From positions 1-64,000 of the forward strand of contig BCIK01000012.1 in the NCBI GenBank assembly GCA_039545295.1: DNA of 64,000 nucleotides, given 5' to 3'. Each line of letters begins with the position of its first letter. Position 1 is the stretch's first letter. Of the stretch, positions 60,780 to 64,000 are shown piece after piece. This DNA is from Udeniomyces pyricola (taxonomy: Eukaryota; Basidiomycota; Tremellomycetes; Cystofilobasidiales; Mrakiaceae). The position numbers and the translations under genes are program-made. The notes beneath the pieces were generated by a model, which made no database searches, was not told the DNA's origin, and worked only from the letters and a program-made list of their open reading frames with translations.

Positions 60780-62346
60780 ATGCTCTCCAACAGCTATGTA
60801 TGCTGCTGCATACCTCTCGTCAATACCGGTCAGTCAGTCATCGGTCATCCACGTTTTCCCTTACCCAATCCCATACTTAACATGTCGTCGCTGACTGCCT
60901 CATTGCTCCCACCCCCTCCCTGGTCCCTTCCTTCTGTCCGCAGGGATGTACTTTCTCTTTCTTGAGCAGATCGTCCGTCGTCCATCCTCTTGTCTCACGA
61001 CGCACTCCTCTGCCCTCGCTCATCCCACTCACACATTCTTCCTCTCTCTCTCTCTCTCTCTTAGGTCATAGGAATCGTCTGCGGAGGCATGCTTGTGGCC
61101 TCGCCAGATGTAGTTGGGGCAGCTATTCCCAGCTTCTCGACTTGGATTCTGGCCATCATCTGCTTCGTCATCGCACTCCTTCAGATCCTTGGCTTCATGG
61201 GAGTCGTTCAGGTGAAGATATCATTCCTGCTCTCATTCATCCAGCGCCAAATTGGCTGACAACCATCTTCTCAATTCGACCTCTCTACCCGTACGGTCGG
61301 TTTTGTAGGAAAAGAAGACCCTATTTCGATTCTACACCTTGTCCAACGCTATCGCGACGGCTGCAGCCTTTTCGTGTGCAGCTGCCCTCATCCTCGTCTC
61401 GGGCCTTAGAAATTCTCACGCAATCGACGCGTGTCAAAACGTAAGCCCTGAGATTACAGTCGTCTTTCGCGTCTGGTGTCTTCGGCTGATCCGAACGGGC
61501 CTTGCCTCACGTCTGATCTACAGACCTATTATAGCACAAGCACATCCACCACCTCGAGCACCACAAAGTCTCTCGCAACTGAGAGTGACACCATCTGTCG
61601 AATTTTCACCCTCGTCGATGTTGGGTTACTCGCGTACGTCATCCGAGTTGGCATAACTCGCTATCAGGACTGCGCCACTTCTGGCAGAAGCTGATCACTT
61701 GTCTTGCCCTGATTCTTAGCGGACTATGGCTGCTACTTCTCATCGTACAGGGTTACTTCCTGGCCGTCGCGAGAAAGTATAGGCATGAGGTTGGTTCCTG
61801 CGGGCCCAGTTTGGCCATCTTGTTGTATCATGAAAGATCATTCTGACGTACCTTTATCCCAATTCTTCGACTCTCACAGCAAAAAGAGGACCACAACCGT
61901 TACTTTTCGTTAGTCCATCAGCTCAGCTTTCTCTGCCTCGCCGCCATTGGAATGTGCTTCTTGGCTGATGTAGCGTTTGTCTCTCTTTTTCATCTAGCAT
62001 GTACTCAACCAAGGGCTTCGACGTAGCAGAAAACATCCCCCTTTCCGCAGCCCACCCGATGCACAGCGGCGACGATGTCTGGACGGCTCGTCAGTCCGTC
62101 GATTCTTTCCATACTCGACCTCACCAACCTCCGGCGGCTCACTATCCGTCACACCCGGCAGAGTACGGACGAGGGTACGATGAAGAGCACGCGGGATACT
62201 CCGAACCCGAGATGAAGCGCGAGCTGAGGGCCGGGTATAATGCCGCCGCCAGAGACGAAGAGTTCGTGGCCCCAGTCCCGTACCAAGGACATGATGGATA
62301 CGGTCAAGAGGATGCATCAAGGGGCCATAATAGTTATGGTCGGTGA
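60780..62346 (+). CDS. Four-pass membrane protein, tetraspanin/MARVEL-like layout, unknown role
   Basis: I do not recognise the family. The start at 60780 gives MLSNSYVCCCIPLVNTG, with a CCC cluster near the N-terminus that could be palmitoylated. After an intron whose acceptor is preceded by a long CT repeat: GIVCGGMLVASPDVVGAAIP, WSTWILAIICFVIALLQIL, LFRFYTLSNAIATAAAFSCA and ALILVSGL, then an extracellular-type loop with two Cys (IDACQN and TICRIF) and Ser/Thr-rich sequence, then GLWLLLLIVQGYFLAVARKY. After another intron, a long hydrophilic tail with many Tyr, His and Pro follows (HPAEYGRGYDEEHAGY), ending RGHNSYGR at 62346. Four hydrophobic helices and a large soluble tail are clear. The arrangement resembles tetraspanin-like fungal membrane proteins, but no signature motif is seen. 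Confidence 0.72.
61041..61060 (+). repeat. (CT)n tract inside an intron
   Basis: A CT dinucleotide run of about 20 bases ends in TTAG directly before exon 2 of the four-pass membrane protein gene. It serves as an unusually long pyrimidine tract of the splice acceptor. Confidence 0.9.
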
Positions 62347-62798
62347 ACTCGTTGCTTCACCTCTTTCGATGCGTTCCGCTCCTCTTGGGCAGGTTTGTCT
62401 TTGCTTCTTCCTTCTCTTTCCACTCTTTTCTTCTTCTTTTATCACATCTACCCCTCTTGTTCTCATCGTCCGCTCACTCTCATGTAGTTCTTTTGCCACT
62501 CCTCAGTTTTCTTTCTGATCCCTTCGCTCGTCGTTCCTTTTCCTACTGTCTTCCTATGATCTGTGTCGGCTTTTGTAACGCTTCTTTCTGCCAATCGGTT
62601 CCTTTTTCTGTTTTCCATGTTTGCCTTCTATCCTCTCAATTCTACAGAAGTCACTGGACATTTTGCCTTCACTTTGGCTTCTTGTTTTTCTTTTTTACGT
62701 TCAATCATCATATGATCTGTCTTCACTGCGCCAAGCATAGGCTCGCTACGCATCTTGCTATCGTGGCACGCCGGTCGCCTTCCGAGGTAGCATGTACA
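62347..62798. other. T-rich region between two convergent genes
   Basis: About 450 bases of strongly pyrimidine-rich plus strand between two convergent genes. The long ORF that crosses it (62343-63209) is a chance reading antisense to the NTF2-like gene. Only 3' flanks are expected here. Confidence 0.55.
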
Positions 62799-64000
62799 CT
62801 ACAAGGGTTGGTCAAGCGACCAGTGACCCTCCGGAATGACTACAGTCTGTTTACGACGATCATGAATCAAAAGAGAATCGTCAGCGTTGGACAAAGTAAC
62901 CGATGCGGTTTGTTCATCATCTTTGCAATCAGTTTCGAATCCTTCCAGAGTCTGTCTATTGGCAACACATACGTCAACATCCACGCCTTGCTTGAACCAT
63001 CGATCGACCTGAGTGATGGCAATATCGTTGCCGCTCATCTTGTTCAATTTGTGTCGAAACAGGGAGATGGTATACGCAATATTCAAGTCGGGGCCGGAAG
63101 GACGAGCATTGTGCGGAAGGCCGGAGAGCGCGATCAACCATCAGCGTTCAGCAACTCCCCTGCTGCACAGCGATCGGAGTCGACTACTAATCCAGCGACT
63201 ATAGTCTGATCATACCTGACGTGTGACCATCTTGCCATCGGAATCGAAGACCCAATGTTCAAGCCCGTAGCATCTACGCCAGCTATCCGCAGTAGGGGGC
63301 GATACGGTCGAGTATTCGTACCTGTCAAGATTTAATCAATCGCCCTGTAAATCAGAATAAGACCGGGACTTGAACCAATCCAAAATGTATGGTTCTTACC
63401 AGAACTGAACGGCTCTACATAGAGCATAGATCATGAAATCGAGATTGGATACGGGGCGTCAGCTGATCAATCACGCATGCATGTGCGTAGGATTGGTTAT
63501 AGGTCGAAGGTGCTAATCCACGTTAGTTCTCTTTTCACAGAAACGCTTGTGGGCCTACATCTTGTCTTCTGAGAATGCAAACAGCTGTGGACCCGAGACC
63601 CAAGCCACGTCAAGAACAGATTGATAGGGTTTATCAGTGACATGCCATCAGATCGCAACTGACTAGATTGTGCCTTGTGCTGATAGTACTGTACCTCTTT
63701 CCTAAGTTTATACTCCTTCTCTCGTTGCCACTTGCGCGTCAAGAACGACTCGATTTCTTGACTTCCCTTGAAAAATTCGTCTCGGTTGCGCCAGACAGAG
63801 TTGGAGGTGTACGCGAGTGCGATAGCGGCCGGTTGTTGACTGTTCCAGAGGGCTTGAGCTGCTTTAACCTTTCTATATGCACACAGCAAGACGTAGATGG
63901 ATGAGGAAATGATGATTCAGCCCGACATGCAGGCATTCATCACTGATTGACCAGGTGTCCCCAAAAGGCTTCTTTCTTGGTTCTTTTTTCTCTTTCTTTC
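62799..64000 (-). CDS. NTF2-like (DUF1348/SnoaL-type) protein; 5' end unresolved
   Basis: Small soluble alpha+beta barrel protein of the NTF2-like superfamily, DUF1348 group; catalytic role unknown. Exons visible on the minus strand: KVKAAQALWNSQQPAAIALA and VWRNRDEFFKGSQEIESFLT, TRKWQREKEYKLRKEV (63.7-63.9 kb), YEYSTVSPPTADSWRRCYGL and EHWVFDSDGKMVTRQ (63.2-63.3 kb), then KMSGNDIAITQVDRWFKQGV and DVD, and after a GTATGT intron, TVVIPEGHWSLDQPL, stop at 62799. The last two join in phase and reproduce the usual GVDV...EGHW end of the family. The exon with the start codon lies before the acceptor at about 63868 and is not clear; it may extend beyond the window. Families of this type are about 150 residues. 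Confidence 0.85.

Noticed and set aside
62343..63209. 288-codon ORF on the plus strand
   Set aside because: It starts at the end of the four-pass protein gene and runs antisense to the NTF2-like gene; its first part is low-complexity Ser/Phe/Leu from T-rich sequence.
1..64000. CRISPR arrays, prophage, integrons, plasmid origins
   Set aside because: None seen, and not expected: spliced genes and eukaryotic proteins throughout.

Overview
This window is nuclear DNA from a filamentous or yeast-like fungus, almost certainly a basidiomycete. Genes are closely spaced on both strands, and many are split by short introns of about 50-190 bases with GT...AG ends. The proteins are typical eukaryotic housekeeping types: plasma-membrane H+-ATPase, DEAD-box helicase, HECT ligase, a nuclear-encoded cytochrome oxidase subunit. 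The style resembles Tremellomycetes (Cryptococcus relatives), but I cannot fix genus or species from sequence alone. No bacterial features, CRISPR array or viral genome is visible. All multi-exon spans below run from start to stop codon and include introns.

Layout. 1-330: decayed Ty1/copia fragment. 943-3495 (-): O-fucosyltransferase-like membrane protein. 4139-5191 (+): peptidyl-tRNA hydrolase. 5771-6857 (-): COX6. 8436-11771 (+): peroxisomal isocitrate lyase. 11946-15119 (-): Dbp4 helicase. 16423-18438 (+): FCP1/NIF-type HAD protein with an altered active site. 18650-21050 (-): MFS drug/H+ antiporter-like transporter. 21975-23940 (+): unrecognised membrane protein. 24540-25775 (+): Cfd1. 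26825-31172 (+): Hul5-type HECT ligase. 31659-35049 (+): helical-repeat protein of unknown role. 36386-38142 (-): unrecognised polytopic membrane protein. 39485-44594 (-): PMA1. 46417-49923 (-): sugar transporter. 50947-52450 (-): UTP23. 52701-54906 (-): HGH1. 57165-60246 (-): Artemis/Pso2-family nuclease. 60780-62346 (+): four-pass membrane protein. 62799 to the right edge (-): NTF2-like (DUF1348) protein, 5' end unresolved.

There is no operon logic; neighbours mostly do unrelated jobs. Loose themes are carbon and energy use (ICL, COX6, PMA1, sugar transporter), and ribosome assembly and translation (Dbp4, Utp23, Hgh1, peptidyl-tRNA hydrolase). I see no convincing new multi-gene system. The most interesting items are the NIF-family protein with an Asp-to-Asn change in its catalytic motif, two unrecognised membrane proteins, the helical-repeat protein, the strand-biased 5' region of PMA1, and an inverted-repeat pair in a gene-free stretch at 35.2-35.9 kb.
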